The notes: generated from the letters alone by a model not told the origin. A stretch of DNA of 64,000 nucleotides from Roseburia hominis (GCF_021531695.1 NZ_JADYUI010000002.1:62001-126000); one strand, 5' to 3'; shown: positions 53,752-62,719, numbered from the stretch's first letter. Numbers and translations are program-made.

Positions 53752-55248
53752 CTATATTGGAATCCTACTCCCAATCTCATATACAACATTTACCGTCACT
53801 CCATTACCGGCTTGCTTATACAGTTGGCTGTCAGAATTTACAAACTGCGCTTTTTCAAAATAATCATCCGTCCACCCTTGTAGCCGGAAACATTCTTTTG
53901 GTGTTAGCTTACGAATTGCTATGTAGCATTGATATTTCTCGTACCAGATGGCATATACTGTCAGTTCATCCGAAACTTGGACAAATATCCATTGATTGCA
54001 ACTTGTATCTAATGTATTTGCAACCTGATTACCTATTCTTCCTCGCCTTGTGGAACTACCGGTCCTATCCAGATTGATACTATCTCCCTCATGCGCTATT
54101 GAATATCCTTGCTTTGTGGCTTCTTTTACTGGAAGCATTATGCCGAAAGAGCCGCAGTGAGTTGTGCTTGTATTTCCGTTACTTGTGAGTGTTCCGCACA
54201 GACCATCATCCCTTACAGATTTGTTATACATGTCATAAACAGATACGCCCACTCCATGCCTATCCTGTCCAGTCAGAGTAAACATTGGCTCTCCATCTTC
54301 CTTAAAGCGTCTGCCATTCTGACGTTTATTTTCTCTGTCTGGAGTTAAAACCGGAATTGCTACTTTAGGTTCGTTGCCGGAATGACCGCATCCAATTACT
54401 GTTCTTGATATTCCGCCGTTCCCATGAACTACTTTGCTTTGGTTATAATTATTACCTGTGAGCAAAATATCATCATCAATACGAACAGCAACTTGCTTTG
54501 GCTCATTATAGTCTCTTGATACAAGTGTTCCTATTATTCCGTTACAATCAACCACATCACTTGAACTGTGTCTATTCGGTCTTGTTGTTGCTATTTTATT
54601 TATTGGAACACTATTTTCTCCATCTGTTCCCGTGATAGGAAATATTTTTCTGGAACCGTATCTTCTAAGATGTCCGACAGTATACACTCGCTCCCGGTTT
54701 TGTGGCACTCCCCAATCTTTTGAGTTGAAAAGCTGCCATTCGCAATCGTACCCCAATTCATCCATTGCAAGGAGAATTTCAAGGTAGTCAAATCCTCGGT
54801 TACTGCTAAACATTCCCTTAACATTTTCGTAGATAAGCCATTCAGGTCTACTTTCTTCTTCAATTTCCCAAAGGATTCTAAATACTTCTCTAACGAGGGA
54901 ACTTCTGTCTCCGTCAAGCCCTGCTCGTTTTCCTGCAACGGAGAAGTCTTGGCAAGGGGCTCCGAAACACCAACAATCGGCTTCGGGCAAGCTTCTGGCA
55001 TCCACATTTCTAATGTCATTTGAATACCATTCTCCATTTCTGTATTCCTCCTTTAAAATTTCTTTTTGCCTTTTCTTTAAATCCAAAGTAGCAAGATATT
55101 TTCTTTGCTCTTCCGTTATAAGGTGCATGGATGTGTATGATGCTGTTGCATATTTATACCACTCGCAGAAACCTACACACTCATGCCCCGCAAGTTCCAT
55201 TCCTCGCCGGAATCCACCTACTCCTGCAAATAAATCTATAAATTTCAT
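53752..55248 (-). CDS. Phage DNA (cytosine-5) methyltransferase
   Basis: 498 aa. Motif I KFIDLFAGVGGFRRGMELAG, catalytic cysteine in FGAPCQDFSVAGKR, motif VI IYENVKGMF, motif VIII WGVPQNRERVYTVGH, and motifs IX-X FRLQGWTDDYF and QLYKQAGNGVTV. The target-recognition part (about 215-400) is long and Gly/Asn-rich. No endonuclease is adjacent, so it is an orphan, probably protecting phage DNA from restriction. An unusually long second open frame lies inside it. Confidence 0.92.
   Translation of the reverse strand: MKFIDLFAGVGGFRRGMELAGHECVGFCEWYKYATASYTSMHLITEEQRKYLATLDLKKRQKEILKEEYRNGEWYSNDIRNVDARSLPEADCWCFGAPCQDFSVAGKRAGLDGDRSSLVREVFRILWEIEEESRPEWLIYENVKGMFSSNRGFDYLEILLAMDELGYDCEWQLFNSKDWGVPQNRERVYTVGHLRRYGSRKIFPITGTDGENSVPINKIATTRPNRHSSSDVVDCNGIIGTLVSRDYNEPKQVAVRIDDDILLTGNNYNQSKVVHGNGGISRTVIGCGHSGNEPKVAIPVLTPDRENKRQNGRRFKEDGEPMFTLTGQDRHGVGVSVYDMYNKSVRDDGLCGTLTSNGNTSTTHCGSFGIMLPVKEATKQGYSIAHEGDSINLDRTGSSTRRGRIGNQVANTLDTSCNQWIFVQVSDELTVYAIWYEKYQCYIAIRKLTPKECFRLQGWTDDYFEKAQFVNSDSQLYKQAGNGVTVNVVYEIGSRIPI
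54600..55037 (-). CDS. Candidate overlapping ORF inside the methyltransferase gene
   Basis: 145 codons in a shifted frame on the same strand, MENGIQMTLEMWMPEACPKP to SREQMEKIVFQ. Its end, ILSDILEDTVPEKYFLS, looks like the segment that normally follows the PQNRERV motif in C5 methyltransferases (L-x-DILE-x-x-VxxKYFLS), although here it is read across that same motif in the other frame. It could be a true overprinted gene, a relic of an ancestral frame, or chance. No clear ribosome site. Confidence 0.35.
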   Translation of the reverse strand: MENGIQMTLEMWMPEACPKPIVGVSEPLAKTSPLQENEQGLTETEVPSLEKYLESFGKLKKKVDLNGLSTKMLRECLAVTEDLTTLKFSLQWMNWGTIANGSFSTQKIGECHKTGSECILSDILEDTVPEKYFLSREQMEKIVFQ

Positions 55249-55352
55249 TCTTTTCAAAAGGAGCCGATGCGCATCTTCCCGGGAAGCTCCGGTCTCCTTT
55301 CTACCATGATAAAAACATGGTCTAATTAACTATTGTAAAGTTCAGTTTATTT

Positions 55353-55604
55353 TTATGTAATAATTTCTCCGCTTTTATCACATACCATAGCATTTTCACA
55401 TATCTCTCTCATTACAAAGGATAAATTTTCTTCTTTAAAATAATCATTCGCTAATTCAATAAATTTTTCTCTATTTTCTTCAATATGGTTATGAGAATAC
55501 TCATCCTCAAAATCCCATGTATCAAGATATTTAACACCTTGAAAATTATCATCCTCAATATCCTCTTTCAGTCTGTCTAATTCTTCATAACAAATGTCTA
55601 ACAT
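55353..55604 (-). CDS. Acidic phage protein, unknown
   Basis: 83 aa, mostly helical and acidic (DRLKEDIEDDNFQGVKYLDT, FEDEYSHNHIEENREKF). Acidic small proteins can be DNA mimics, but no specific evidence supports that. It lies between the methyltransferase and another unknown gene. Confidence 0.65.
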   Translation of the reverse strand: MLDICYEELDRLKEDIEDDNFQGVKYLDTWDFEDEYSHNHIEENREKFIELANDYFKEENLSFVMREICENAMVCDKSGEIIT

Positions 55605-55632
55605 TTTTCTACCTCTCTAAATTCTAATTTAG

Positions 55633-55935
55633 CTATGCAATGTATTTTCTGTAATGCTCTGGAAATTTGAAAATTCTTTCTCTTCCGATATTTTTCGGTT
55701 TTGAAGAAAGTCTTTCTAGTTTCGTTGAGCTACTGTTCACATCCATATCCAAATCATTATATTTCTGGTCGCATTCAAGTCTTACAATCCAATTAAATGA
55801 ACCACTATCATATTGATACATGATAGCCTGTGATTTAGGATAAGTGTTTAAATAATTTTCGATGGCTAAAAATTGTCTTGCAGTTTCTTCTATGTCCGCA
55901 TAGCCGTCTATTTTTAACCAATGCACATATCGCAC
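55633..55935 (-). CDS. Phage protein, unknown
   Basis: 100 aa from a GTG with AAGGAGG upstream. Alternating hydrophobic stretches (SFNWIVRLECDQKYNDLDMD) suggest a small alpha/beta protein. No family recognised. Confidence 0.65.
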   Translation of the reverse strand: MRYVHWLKIDGYADIEETARQFLAIENYLNTYPKSQAIMYQYDSGSFNWIVRLECDQKYNDLDMDVNSSSTKLERLSSKPKNIGRERIFKFPEHYRKYIA

Positions 55936-55955
55936 GATACTTTACCTCCTTAAAG

Positions 55956-56024
55956 CTAATTCGTTATTTTTGATATTTTAAATTCCTCTTCTTTAATAAG
56001 TGCTTTCAAAATTCTTAACTTCAT
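55956..56024 (-). CDS. Possible 22-codon phage microprotein
   Basis: MKLRILKALIKEEEFKISKI plus TN. Its ATG overlaps the stop of the gene upstream (ATGA), and an AGGAGG lies seven bases before it, a strong translation signal for so short a frame. Function unknown. Confidence 0.45.
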   Translation of the reverse strand: MKLRILKALIKEEEFKISKITN

Positions 56025-56206
56025 TCTGTTTCCTCCTCTACTTTTACAAATCTGTAACCATTCCGCTTTCCAGACAGTCCTTTGCTCATGGAGCTGTACA
56101 CCGTGTTTTGGGACACTCCGAAATGCTTCGCCATTTCCCACACTGTATCTGCAACAAACAGCGGCAATTCGTATTTGTCAGCGGTTACCGCCATGTACAT
56201 ATGCAT
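56021..56206 (-). CDS. Small helix-turn-helix phage protein
   Basis: 61 aa. YELPLFVADTVWEMAKHFGV then SQNTVYSSMSKGLSGKRNGY fits a short DNA-binding family of Firmicutes phages (LPL-x-VADT, N-T-V/I-Y-SS). The start is one of several nearby ATGs (56206 or 56200). It overlaps the gene upstream. Confidence 0.72.
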   Translation of the reverse strand: MHMYMAVTADKYELPLFVADTVWEMAKHFGVSQNTVYSSMSKGLSGKRNGYRFVKVEEETE

Positions 56207-56570
56207 CACTTCCGTTCCTCTCCCGCTTCGGGCACTCCATAGGGCTTGTAATCACGCTCCTGCTCACTATTTCCTTAAGTTCCATGCAGACACGCACTCG
56301 TGATGATTTCGTGGTATTTAGTACCAATATGCAGCTCTCACACCCATCACACTGCGGAATAAATATCCTATCGTTCCTGCATCCCTGTGTTACCTTTGAT
56401 TCCAGCCCGTTCTTTTTTACAAAACCTGCGATTGCTCCATACGAGACAGCCCAATCATCAAAGTGCAGGCTCATTTCATCTGCTATCTTGCTATATGTGC
56501 ATCCGGCTGAAATCATTGCTTTTATTTCGTCAGCATACGGTTCTAATTTACTTTTTCTACCTCTAGCCAC
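56178..56570 (-). CDS. Helix-turn-helix phage protein
   Basis: 130 aa. N-terminal DNA-binding-like segment MARGRKSKLEPYADEIKAMI then AGCTYSKIADEMS and GAIAGFVKKNGL; the C-terminal half has cysteines (CDGCESCILVL) of unknown role. Probable regulator or nucleic-acid-binding protein. Confidence 0.7.
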   Translation of the reverse strand: MARGRKSKLEPYADEIKAMISAGCTYSKIADEMSLHFDDWAVSYGAIAGFVKKNGLESKVTQGCRNDRIFIPQCDGCESCILVLNTTKSSRVRVCMELKEIVSRSVITSPMECPKRERNGSDAYVHGGNR

Positions 56571-57297
56571 TGTCCTGCCTCCTTAATACCTGTCTTTCCA
56601 GCGCGTCAAAATCATAGTTGCGCTGTGGGAAGTTGTTGAATTTATTCTGCTGTTTTGGCTTGTCAGCTTCCTTCCCTGGATCATAATTACCATCCAGATA
56701 ATCAACATACCCTGAGTTAAAAAAGGTGCTTCCGTTCTGTGGTTTTCGCCAGTCGGTGTCCTTCTGCAATTCCAGGCTGTAGCGTTCAATCGCTTTAACT
56801 AGCGTGGGTTCTCCGATTGCGAGTAGCCGCTTCTTTTGAGCATCACTAACTTGTCCTTTTCCTTTTTTGCATGGGTACATCTTCCACAAGCGTTCAAACA
56901 GTGCGTTTGCTTCGCACATTATATTTTTTTTATTATCAGTATCATTATCATGTTCATTATCAGTATCAGGGTTATTTTGCTTTTCAGAAAAACCATTTGC
57001 TTTTTTTGCTTTTGTTTGCTTTTCTGAATTAGCATTTGCTTTAGGTCTGCCGCCAAGTTTTCCGGCTTCCATACGCTTTTTGCATTTTTCTTCATACGCA
57101 GCACTATCCCGGTCAATCCTATCCTGTATGAAGCTAAAAGCCATTTCAGTGACAGGTTCAAGATCCAGCATATCATCTCCGGATACGTAGCAAAGGATTG
57201 CTGTAAATAATTCTCCGCGCTGCTCCATGCTTAACTTCTGAATATGCTTAAGATACTCGGTATACATGACAAAACTGTTTTTCTTACTATCTGCCAA
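56563..57297 (-). CDS. DUF6291/DnaD-like replication protein
   Basis: 244 aa, TTG start. N-terminal KKNSFVMYTEYLKHIQKLSM then QRGELFTAILCYVSG is the DUF6291-type start, and a low-complexity linker (DTDNEHDNDTDNKK) precedes a C-terminal WKMYPCKKGKGQVSD region resembling replisome-organiser C-termini. Probably recruits helicase or primase to the phage origin. Confidence 0.75.
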   Translation of the reverse strand: MADSKKNSFVMYTEYLKHIQKLSMEQRGELFTAILCYVSGDDMLDLEPVTEMAFSFIQDRIDRDSAAYEEKCKKRMEAGKLGGRPKANANSEKQTKAKKANGFSEKQNNPDTDNEHDNDTDNKKNIMCEANALFERLWKMYPCKKGKGQVSDAQKKRLLAIGEPTLVKAIERYSLELQKDTDWRKPQNGSTFFNSGYVDYLDGNYDPGKEADKPKQQNKFNNFPQRNYDFDALERQVLRRQDSG

Positions 57298-57726
57298 TCA
57301 ATCACCGCCCAAGTCTCTTAATAATTCTTTCAACGTCATATTAGACTGTTCTGTGGATAATTCTGTTATTGTTACCTCTATTCGTGGATTTTTTGCGTCT
57401 ATGAATGTATCAAAATAAAAATTGTGTATATGGCTTTGATTGTCATCCTGCAACACTTTTGTCTTTACCAAACTGTCCTGCACAAATTTTGATGCACAGG
57501 ACAAGATATTGTCATTATCCCTCCGCCTGTTTAACTCATAGAATCGGTAATAGATTAGAACCGGCTTTTCTATATGTACTCCACGAAGTTGCTGCCTTAT
57601 GGACCATATAATTGTAGTTTCACAGTCTCGTTTTACTTTTCCACCTTTATATGGATTTGTTCGGTTTGCAGCCGTGTATTCATTCAGTCCTTCCAGTCTC
57701 CCAGGAATAATAAATTTATACTCCAT
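57298..57726 (-). CDS. RusA-like Holliday junction endonuclease
   Basis: 142 aa. FIIPGRLEGLNEYTAANR, then the catalytic block YELNRRRDNDNILSCASKF and VLQDDNQSHI, with the acidic triad of RusA (two Asp in the R-R-x-D-x-D motif and one downstream). It resolves branched phage DNA before packaging. It overlaps the antirepressor gene by 11 bases. Confidence 0.85.
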   Translation of the reverse strand: MEYKFIIPGRLEGLNEYTAANRTNPYKGGKVKRDCETTIIWSIRQQLRGVHIEKPVLIYYRFYELNRRRDNDNILSCASKFVQDSLVKTKVLQDDNQSHIHNFYFDTFIDAKNPRIEVTITELSTEQSNMTLKELLRDLGGD

Positions 57727-58420
57727 AGACTTCACGCATTCCGGAATTGAAATTCCTTATCTCAATAATCGTGTTATTACTCGGATTCCATGCATCGACA
57801 TATTCCACTGCTTCTTCGTACCTGACAGCAGGTATATTATTTCTGGAATTTACGCAAAAATAATCCTGTATATCATGGTTGCACTCTGCAAACACCTTTT
57901 TGCTAAAAGATTTGTATGCAGGTGCTTTCTTTCCTCCAAGTACGTCTATCACACGCTTACTAACTGCATTTTTGAGGTTCTGTTGCTGTCCGTAATCAAT
58001 GGTCATAGTGTTTTCAAGACGTTCTATACGCTCCTCATGTCCATCAATCATACCAAGCTGTATACGCATCATTTCCAATTCAGAAAGTGGTTTTTGAGGT
58101 TTCTGGAAATAGCTGTCTACCAACCGGTCATATACTTCCCATGCCTTATCTGTATTTAATGATTTTGCATGAAGAAATGCTCCTTTTTCTGTCCAAAGAT
58201 AAAATTTATTTACATTCGGCAAAACATCATTTTGATTTTTTGCTCTGAACTCACGCAATTCATCACCAGTCAAACATACATAATGTTTTCCTGTTATGTA
58301 TCTTGATTTATTTCTGTTATAATTGTTTGTTATAACCTGCACATCTGTTCCGTATGCTTCCGCAATCTGTTGTGTTGTAAGAACTCTTATATTTTTATAT
58401 TCGACTACTTCTAAATTCAA
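57716..58420 (-). CDS. ORF6N/ORF6C-type phage antirepressor
   Basis: 234 aa from a TTG with GGAGG/GGAGGG upstream. N-terminal ORF6N domain (VEYKNIRVLTTQQIAEAYGT, LRLF-like YLWTEKGAFLHAKSLNTDKA) and C-terminal ORF6C with KNAVSKRVIDVLGG and FSKKVFAECNHDIQDYF. Antirepressors of this class counter the CI-type repressor. The open frame continues 57 codons upstream, over a hairpin (CCGG/CCGG near 58437-58462), without a ribosome site. Confidence 0.85.
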   Translation of the reverse strand: MNLEVVEYKNIRVLTTQQIAEAYGTDVQVITNNYNRNKSRYITGKHYVCLTGDELREFRAKNQNDVLPNVNKFYLWTEKGAFLHAKSLNTDKAWEVYDRLVDSYFQKPQKPLSELEMMRIQLGMIDGHEERIERLENTMTIDYGQQQNLKNAVSKRVIDVLGGKKAPAYKSFSKKVFAECNHDIQDYFCVNSRNNIPAVRYEEAVEYVDAWNPSNNTIIEIRNFNSGMREVYGV

Positions 58421-58526
58421 ATTGCCCTCCTTCCTCCCGGCTGTTACACCGGGAAGTATTTCTGTGATATAAATATTTGTACTGTTTCTTATGCATCTGT
58501 TGATTTGTTTCTTATGGTGTTTCAAC

Positions 58527-58844
58527 CTATAAATAACTTTTGCGATATCTTTTTCTAAATGCTTCTCTTGCGTCTGTTTCACTTGATCCAACGTAGCAAG
58601 CTATATAATGTTTTTCCCACGCAAGCTGCCCTATAATATGCATGAGAACGCGCATTTCTTTGTTCTTATGTACACTCATGTTTCCTTCATGATGTTCACG
58701 GGATAACGGAACCCACAACCCATCTTCATCTGAAAGCTTCCTATCTGACGTCCCTTCAAATATATGATGCCTATGCACGTTTGGTGTTCCGTCGATAATG
58801 TCATAATCTGCATATTCCATATCAATTACAATTGAATCTTTCAT
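58527..58844 (-). CDS. HNH-like phage nuclease-fold protein
   Basis: 105 aa. NVHRHHIFEGTSDRKLSDED, GLWVPLSREHHEG and VHKN: the paired histidines and REHH give an HNH/NinG-like metal site, common beside RecT/exonuclease genes. GAGAGGTG precedes the ATG. Whether it cuts DNA is not shown by sequence alone. Confidence 0.78.
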   Translation of the reverse strand: MKDSIVIDMEYADYDIIDGTPNVHRHHIFEGTSDRKLSDEDGLWVPLSREHHEGNMSVHKNKEMRVLMHIIGQLAWEKHYIACYVGSSETDAREAFRKRYRKSYL

Positions 58845-59648
58845 TTACACCTCTCCAATCAATTCACTTGACCATATAGGTTGCTTCAAAATTCTTGTAT
58901 GCTTACAGTAATCGCACTGTTCACAGCGCATTGGTTCAATTTCTCCATTTTTCAATGCAACAATATTCGGAGTATTATGCTCAACATCTGCGAGAGCTTC
59001 ATCAAGCAAGCTCTGTTCAACTGCAATTACTTGTATATCCGGTTCTTTTTCCTTTGATACAGCAGCGATAAAAAACGGAAGTTTTTCTCCGGTATTTATT
59101 TCAACGACTTTCTGATATACTGCTCCTTGTATGTAATAGCCCCATTCAGCAAGAAAATTTAGATGTCCACTGTCTGGATGGTAAAATACTTTCGAAATAC
59201 TCTGACATGTCTTAAGGTCGACTATGCACTTACCTGGATGATAGCTATCAATCTTAATCTTCCATTTTGCTCCAAACATATCTGCGGTCATGATTACCTG
59301 CTTCTGTCCACTCATGAATGTGCTAAACAATTCATCACGTTCACAACGTTGGATCATGTCATTTGCCTTTAAATATTTAGCCTGCAAATTTCCATCTTTC
59401 TTGAACATACAAGGATGCTTTGCTTTGAACAAATCTAATGTTCCTTCAAAGTGTGAATCTACATAAGAGCCGACCATCAATGCATCAGAATCTTCCATAT
59501 TTTCAACCCATGATTCGTTTAATTTTGCAAGTGCATATTCCTCGCATCCAGGCTTTCCATATGTTCCAACAAAATCCTTGTACTGGCTCACACTTAAATA
59601 TTCTCTATTCGCTTCAACGCTATAATAATTTTCACTGGTTAAATTCAT
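58845..59648 (-). CDS. PD-(D/E)XK exonuclease of the RecE/DUF3799 type
   Basis: 267 aa. GSYVDSHFEG, WKIKIDSYHPGKCIVDLKTC (the D-x10-x-D-x-K core) and AEWGYYIQGAVYQKVVE are the family landmarks; the end has CEQCDYC, matching the Fe-S or zinc cysteines seen in some members. With RecT it forms a single-strand annealing recombination pair. The start overlaps the stop of the RecT gene (ATGA). Confidence 0.9.
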   Translation of the reverse strand: MNLTSENYYSVEANREYLSVSQYKDFVGTYGKPGCEEYALAKLNESWVENMEDSDALMVGSYVDSHFEGTLDLFKAKHPCMFKKDGNLQAKYLKANDMIQRCERDELFSTFMSGQKQVIMTADMFGAKWKIKIDSYHPGKCIVDLKTCQSISKVFYHPDSGHLNFLAEWGYYIQGAVYQKVVEINTGEKLPFFIAAVSKEKEPDIQVIAVEQSLLDEALADVEHNTPNIVALKNGEIEPMRCEQCDYCKHTRILKQPIWSSELIGEV

Positions 59649-60304
59649 CCAAATACTTCCTCCGCTTCTTTCATTATTTTTTCATCATGCTTATTACTTA
59701 ATGGATTTGGCGGTGTTGGAAGTTCCTGCTTCTGCATATCCTCGACTTCTCCTTCAACAGAGCAACCCATGAGCGAATTTGGTATATGAACCCTTGCAAA
59801 AAATGCAGCAGCTCTATAAGCAAGCATAAGTTCTGGCATTGTCTGCCATTTGCTTCCAGGCTTTCCATACCATCCTTCATCCTTTGCCATTTTTATACTA
59901 ACTTCTGCACCTTTTACTGTTTCTCCATCAGATGTTCTTATAGCCTGCACATAGCATCCCCATGTGTCTGTATTTTTCTCTCCTGTATATACAGGCTTTA
60001 CTTCTTTAAATAACGGAGACGCATTTATCATACTCATGCAGGCCTGTCCACTCCATGATGGTTTGCCTTTTACAACATATAAATTTTGCATAACGAACAT
60101 TGGACTAACATTCATTCTGTTTGCCATATCAATTGCAATCGCACAATCTGTAGGCTTATTATGATACGCAACAGGCACAAGGTCAGATGATGCAAGCATC
60201 TTTCCCATTTTATATAAATTATTAAATGCTTCTGTGTTTGCAAATGCATTACATGTACTTACTTCTGTTTCCTGCTTTACTTCTGCTATTTCTGTATTCT
60301 CCAT
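59645..60304 (-). CDS. RecT-family single-strand annealing protein
   Basis: 219 aa. FNNLYKMGKMLASSDLVPVA, DCAIAIDMANRMNVSPMFVM, NLYVVKGKPSWSGQA and WQTMPELMLAYRAAAFFARV are the RecT core. It anneals resected ends for phage recombination or circularisation. Translationally coupled to its exonuclease. Confidence 0.92.
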   Translation of the reverse strand: MENTEIAEVKQETEVSTCNAFANTEAFNNLYKMGKMLASSDLVPVAYHNKPTDCAIAIDMANRMNVSPMFVMQNLYVVKGKPSWSGQACMSMINASPLFKEVKPVYTGEKNTDTWGCYVQAIRTSDGETVKGAEVSIKMAKDEGWYGKPGSKWQTMPELMLAYRAAAFFARVHIPNSLMGCSVEGEVEDMQKQELPTPPNPLSNKHDEKIMKEAEEVFG

Positions 60305-60314
60305 TCTTTACCTC

Positions 60315-61745
60315 CTATAAAGTCACAACTTCCATTTCCGTACTATCCGTCGTTCTGGTCGCTATAAACTGTAGACCTTTATCCTTGCATTTCTGATACA
60401 GCTTTTCTCTTAGTCCAGATGCAAGTTTTTCTACACCATCAATCAAAATGATGTTAAGTCCTTCTGGTTTCTGCAATGCCACATCAATACAAAGGTCAAG
60501 CTTCTCTCCATCAGAAAGATTACTTACAGGAAGTCCATTAATCAGAGGAATTCCATTCTCTACAGTCAAACCGTTAATTGGAATTGTACAATTTGCAAGA
60601 ATCTCTCCCGGAAGTGTACGAGCCTTTTCAATCTTGTCAGTCAGAGCTTGTGACTGCACCGACATTTCATGCACCTCATCTTCCATTCTCACCATGCGAT
60701 CATACTCATTTATATGGCTCTGCATTTCTTCAATATATGCAGCCTGTTTCTGTAACTCTGCAACATCATTAAGTGGCTTATTTGCATATTCTCTGTACTC
60801 ATTTACTTCCGCATCAAACTGCGCTACATCAGCTTTATATTTATTTTCGATTACATCTAACTTATCTTGTTTTTTAGATGCAAGCTGCTCTTTTTCAACT
60901 TCCAGCGCGTGGATTTGTTCTTTCATTACTGAAATATCTTTGTCAATCTGATTTGCCCGGCCATCTATCTCACTATCCAAAGCGGCTTTTGCAATTTCTC
61001 TATCAGCTTCGAACTTGCGTACCTTATTATCCCGGATTTCAATCAAATGATTTGCTTTCTGTATAGTTTCATTTTCTTTCTGCTTTCGCTCGATTTCCTG
61101 GTATACTTCACCGGCTTTCGCATTTCTCCATTTTTCTATGTCATATCCGTCTGGAATCGTATCAGCAATATCTTTTATAAAAGCCTTTTTGTTTCTAATA
61201 TCCCTATCGATATTCCTACGATTTTTGTAATAATCTCCATTTTCAGACTGGATATCATTAAGCACACATAAAATATTCTGATCATAATCAACCCATGCAG
61301 GAATCTCACCAAACCACTCTCTAATCTTGTCCATGTTCCAAGGATATTCAATCATGTCAAGAATGATAGCGTTTTGCTGTTTCTTATCCATGCTCATAAA
61401 TTCAATTGGGTTCAACTGCAATGGTGTAAATATCTCACGCAAAAATGCTTCAGGTCCATTCACTTCCAGTCCATTACGCTTTACAGATTTATAATCAGCT
61501 TTGTTCGTCCTTGCCTTCCGGTCAATAGTCAGACCAGTATCAGTCTCAACAATAATTTCTCCTTCATCTTCACCTTTATGTACGATATAATCCCTGTCTG
61601 ACTTATTGGTCAGCGCATATCGGATTGCATCTATTACAGATGTTTTTCCGAGCCCGTTCGCTCCGCTTAACTCAACAGAACTTCCGTCCTGTTCATACTC
61701 TTTGATTCCAAATAAATTTCTAATTTTTATCTTTGTTATATTCAC
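60315..61745 (-). CDS. SMC/RecF-like AAA ATPase of the recombination module
   Basis: 476 aa. N-terminal Walker A GANGLGKTSVIDAIRYALT, a long coiled coil (about 200-360), then a truncated C-terminal half with PVSNLSDGEKLDLCIDVALQ (signature) and ILIDGVEKLASGL (Walker B-like). It resembles the RecF/Rad50-type proteins commonly upstream of RecT/exonuclease pairs in phages. Probably assists end processing. Confidence 0.88.
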   Translation of the reverse strand: MNITKIKIRNLFGIKEYEQDGSSVELSGANGLGKTSVIDAIRYALTNKSDRDYIVHKGEDEGEIIVETDTGLTIDRKARTNKADYKSVKRNGLEVNGPEAFLREIFTPLQLNPIEFMSMDKKQQNAIILDMIEYPWNMDKIREWFGEIPAWVDYDQNILCVLNDIQSENGDYYKNRRNIDRDIRNKKAFIKDIADTIPDGYDIEKWRNAKAGEVYQEIERKQKENETIQKANHLIEIRDNKVRKFEADREIAKAALDSEIDGRANQIDKDISVMKEQIHALEVEKEQLASKKQDKLDVIENKYKADVAQFDAEVNEYREYANKPLNDVAELQKQAAYIEEMQSHINEYDRMVRMEDEVHEMSVQSQALTDKIEKARTLPGEILANCTIPINGLTVENGIPLINGLPVSNLSDGEKLDLCIDVALQKPEGLNIILIDGVEKLASGLREKLYQKCKDKGLQFIATRTTDSTEMEVVTL

Positions 61746-61921
61746 TTCAAAAATTCCTCCATATCCATTTGTTTATATTCTCTTGACATCACCATCTTTT
61801 GCATTCGATACTGGATGTCCTTTTCTTTTTCCTTTTCTTCCAGGCAGTCAAGGCAGATGCCATTGACTAATTCCCCTGCGTCTACATGACTGCCACAGAT
61901 ACGACACTCATTGTATTTCAT
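61742..61921 (-). CDS. Small zinc-ribbon phage protein
   Basis: 59 aa from the ATG after GGAAAGG. MKYNECRICGSHVDAGELVN then GICLDCLEEKEK: a CxxC-CxxC ribbon and a charged helix. ATGA overlap with the ATPase gene. Function unknown. Confidence 0.72.
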   Translation of the reverse strand: MKYNECRICGSHVDAGELVNGICLDCLEEKEKEKDIQYRMQKMVMSREYKQMDMEEFLK

Positions 61922-61984
61922 AAATTTTCCTTTCCAAAATCTCAAATCCGTGTTACAATACATAAAAATGCATATACGTGTTTT

Positions 61985-62227
61985 TTATTTAATAGCACCG
62001 GAACTCGCCAAAGTTTCTGACGGTGCTATTTTTCTTTTTAATCTGCAACGAAGATTAACTCGCTCACGCTCCGCATTGATTTGTTTCAAACGATTTCCGA
62101 CACCGAGCATTGCAAGCCCAATCAGAAACACGATTCCACCAATCACAGGTTGTCCATCATAACCGCAGGCTGACAATATCGCCGCCGTGGCTCCGGATAC
62201 CATGAGAATGTTTCCTGTCTTAATCAA
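61985..62227 (-). CDS. Small two-span phage membrane protein
   Basis: 80 aa, TTG start with AGGAGG upstream. Two short hydrophobic segments (about 5-22 and 27-45), then a basic tail (NAERERVNLRCRLKRKIAP). The 3' end lies in an inverted repeat AATAGCACCG/CGGTGCTATT (61992-62030), which may be its terminator. Unknown role. Confidence 0.65.
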   Translation of the reverse strand: MIKTGNILMVSGATAAILSACGYDGQPVIGGIVFLIGLAMLGVGNRLKQINAERERVNLRCRLKRKIAPSETLASSGAIK

Positions 62228-62440
62228 TCAAACAACCTCCTGTTCTATATTTTTGACCTGCTCTACCGGATGATTCTCAATATACTTTTCCAAATCGGAA
62301 CCCCTAACCCTTTTTCCGTTATTTATTAATAGATACGGCAGTTCTCCATTTTTCAGCATATCGTACACTACACTCTTGCTTGTGCAAAGCAGTTCTGCCA
62401 CCTCAGATACTCGATAAATAGGCTTATAAGCTTCAATCAT
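62228..62440 (-). CDS. Excisionase/MerR-like helix-turn-helix protein
   Basis: 70 aa from the ATG nine bases after AAAGGAG. YRVSEVAELLCTSKSVVYDM then LKNGELPYLLINNGKRVRGS is the winged HTH_17/excisionase pattern. In this position it could be an excisionase or an early regulator; the integrase is not in the window to test pairing. Confidence 0.82.
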   Translation of the reverse strand: MIEAYKPIYRVSEVAELLCTSKSVVYDMLKNGELPYLLINNGKRVRGSDLEKYIENHPVEQVKNIEQEVV

Positions 62441-62463
62441 TAACTCCATCTCCTTTCATTCTC

Positions 62464-62694
62464 TTACTTGCGTCTTTTTCTACTTTTAGTAGACTGTTTG
62501 GGTAAAAAAATATTATCCATTGGAATCCCATACAAATTAGATAAGAATGATAATTGTGAAACCCCTGGTATATTTTTTCCATTCTCCCAGTTTCCTAATG
62601 TTGCCTTTGAAATATGCATTTCTTTCGCAACTTCATCCTGCGTCATATTTGCATTTACTCTAGCAGCCGCAAGACTTATCTTTAATTCTTTCAA
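62464..62694 (-). CDS. Cro-like XRE repressor
   Basis: 76 aa, TTG start with GGAAGTGAG upstream. HTH: ARVNANMTQDEVAKEMHISK then ATLGNWENGKNIPG. First gene of the leftward early operon, facing the CI-like gene, so it probably plays the Cro role. Its 3' end contains a palindrome TCTACTTTTAGTAGA (62479-62493) matching the operator in the intergenic region. Confidence 0.85.
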   Translation of the reverse strand: MKELKISLAAARVNANMTQDEVAKEMHISKATLGNWENGKNIPGVSQLSFLSNLYGIPMDNIFLPKQSTKSRKRRK

Positions 62695-62719
62695 TATCTC
62701 ACTTCCCTTCCATGCCTAC

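Noticed and set aside
53752-55257. A restriction-modification system
   Set aside because: No endonuclease gene adjoins the methyltransferase; the neighbours are small unknown phage genes.
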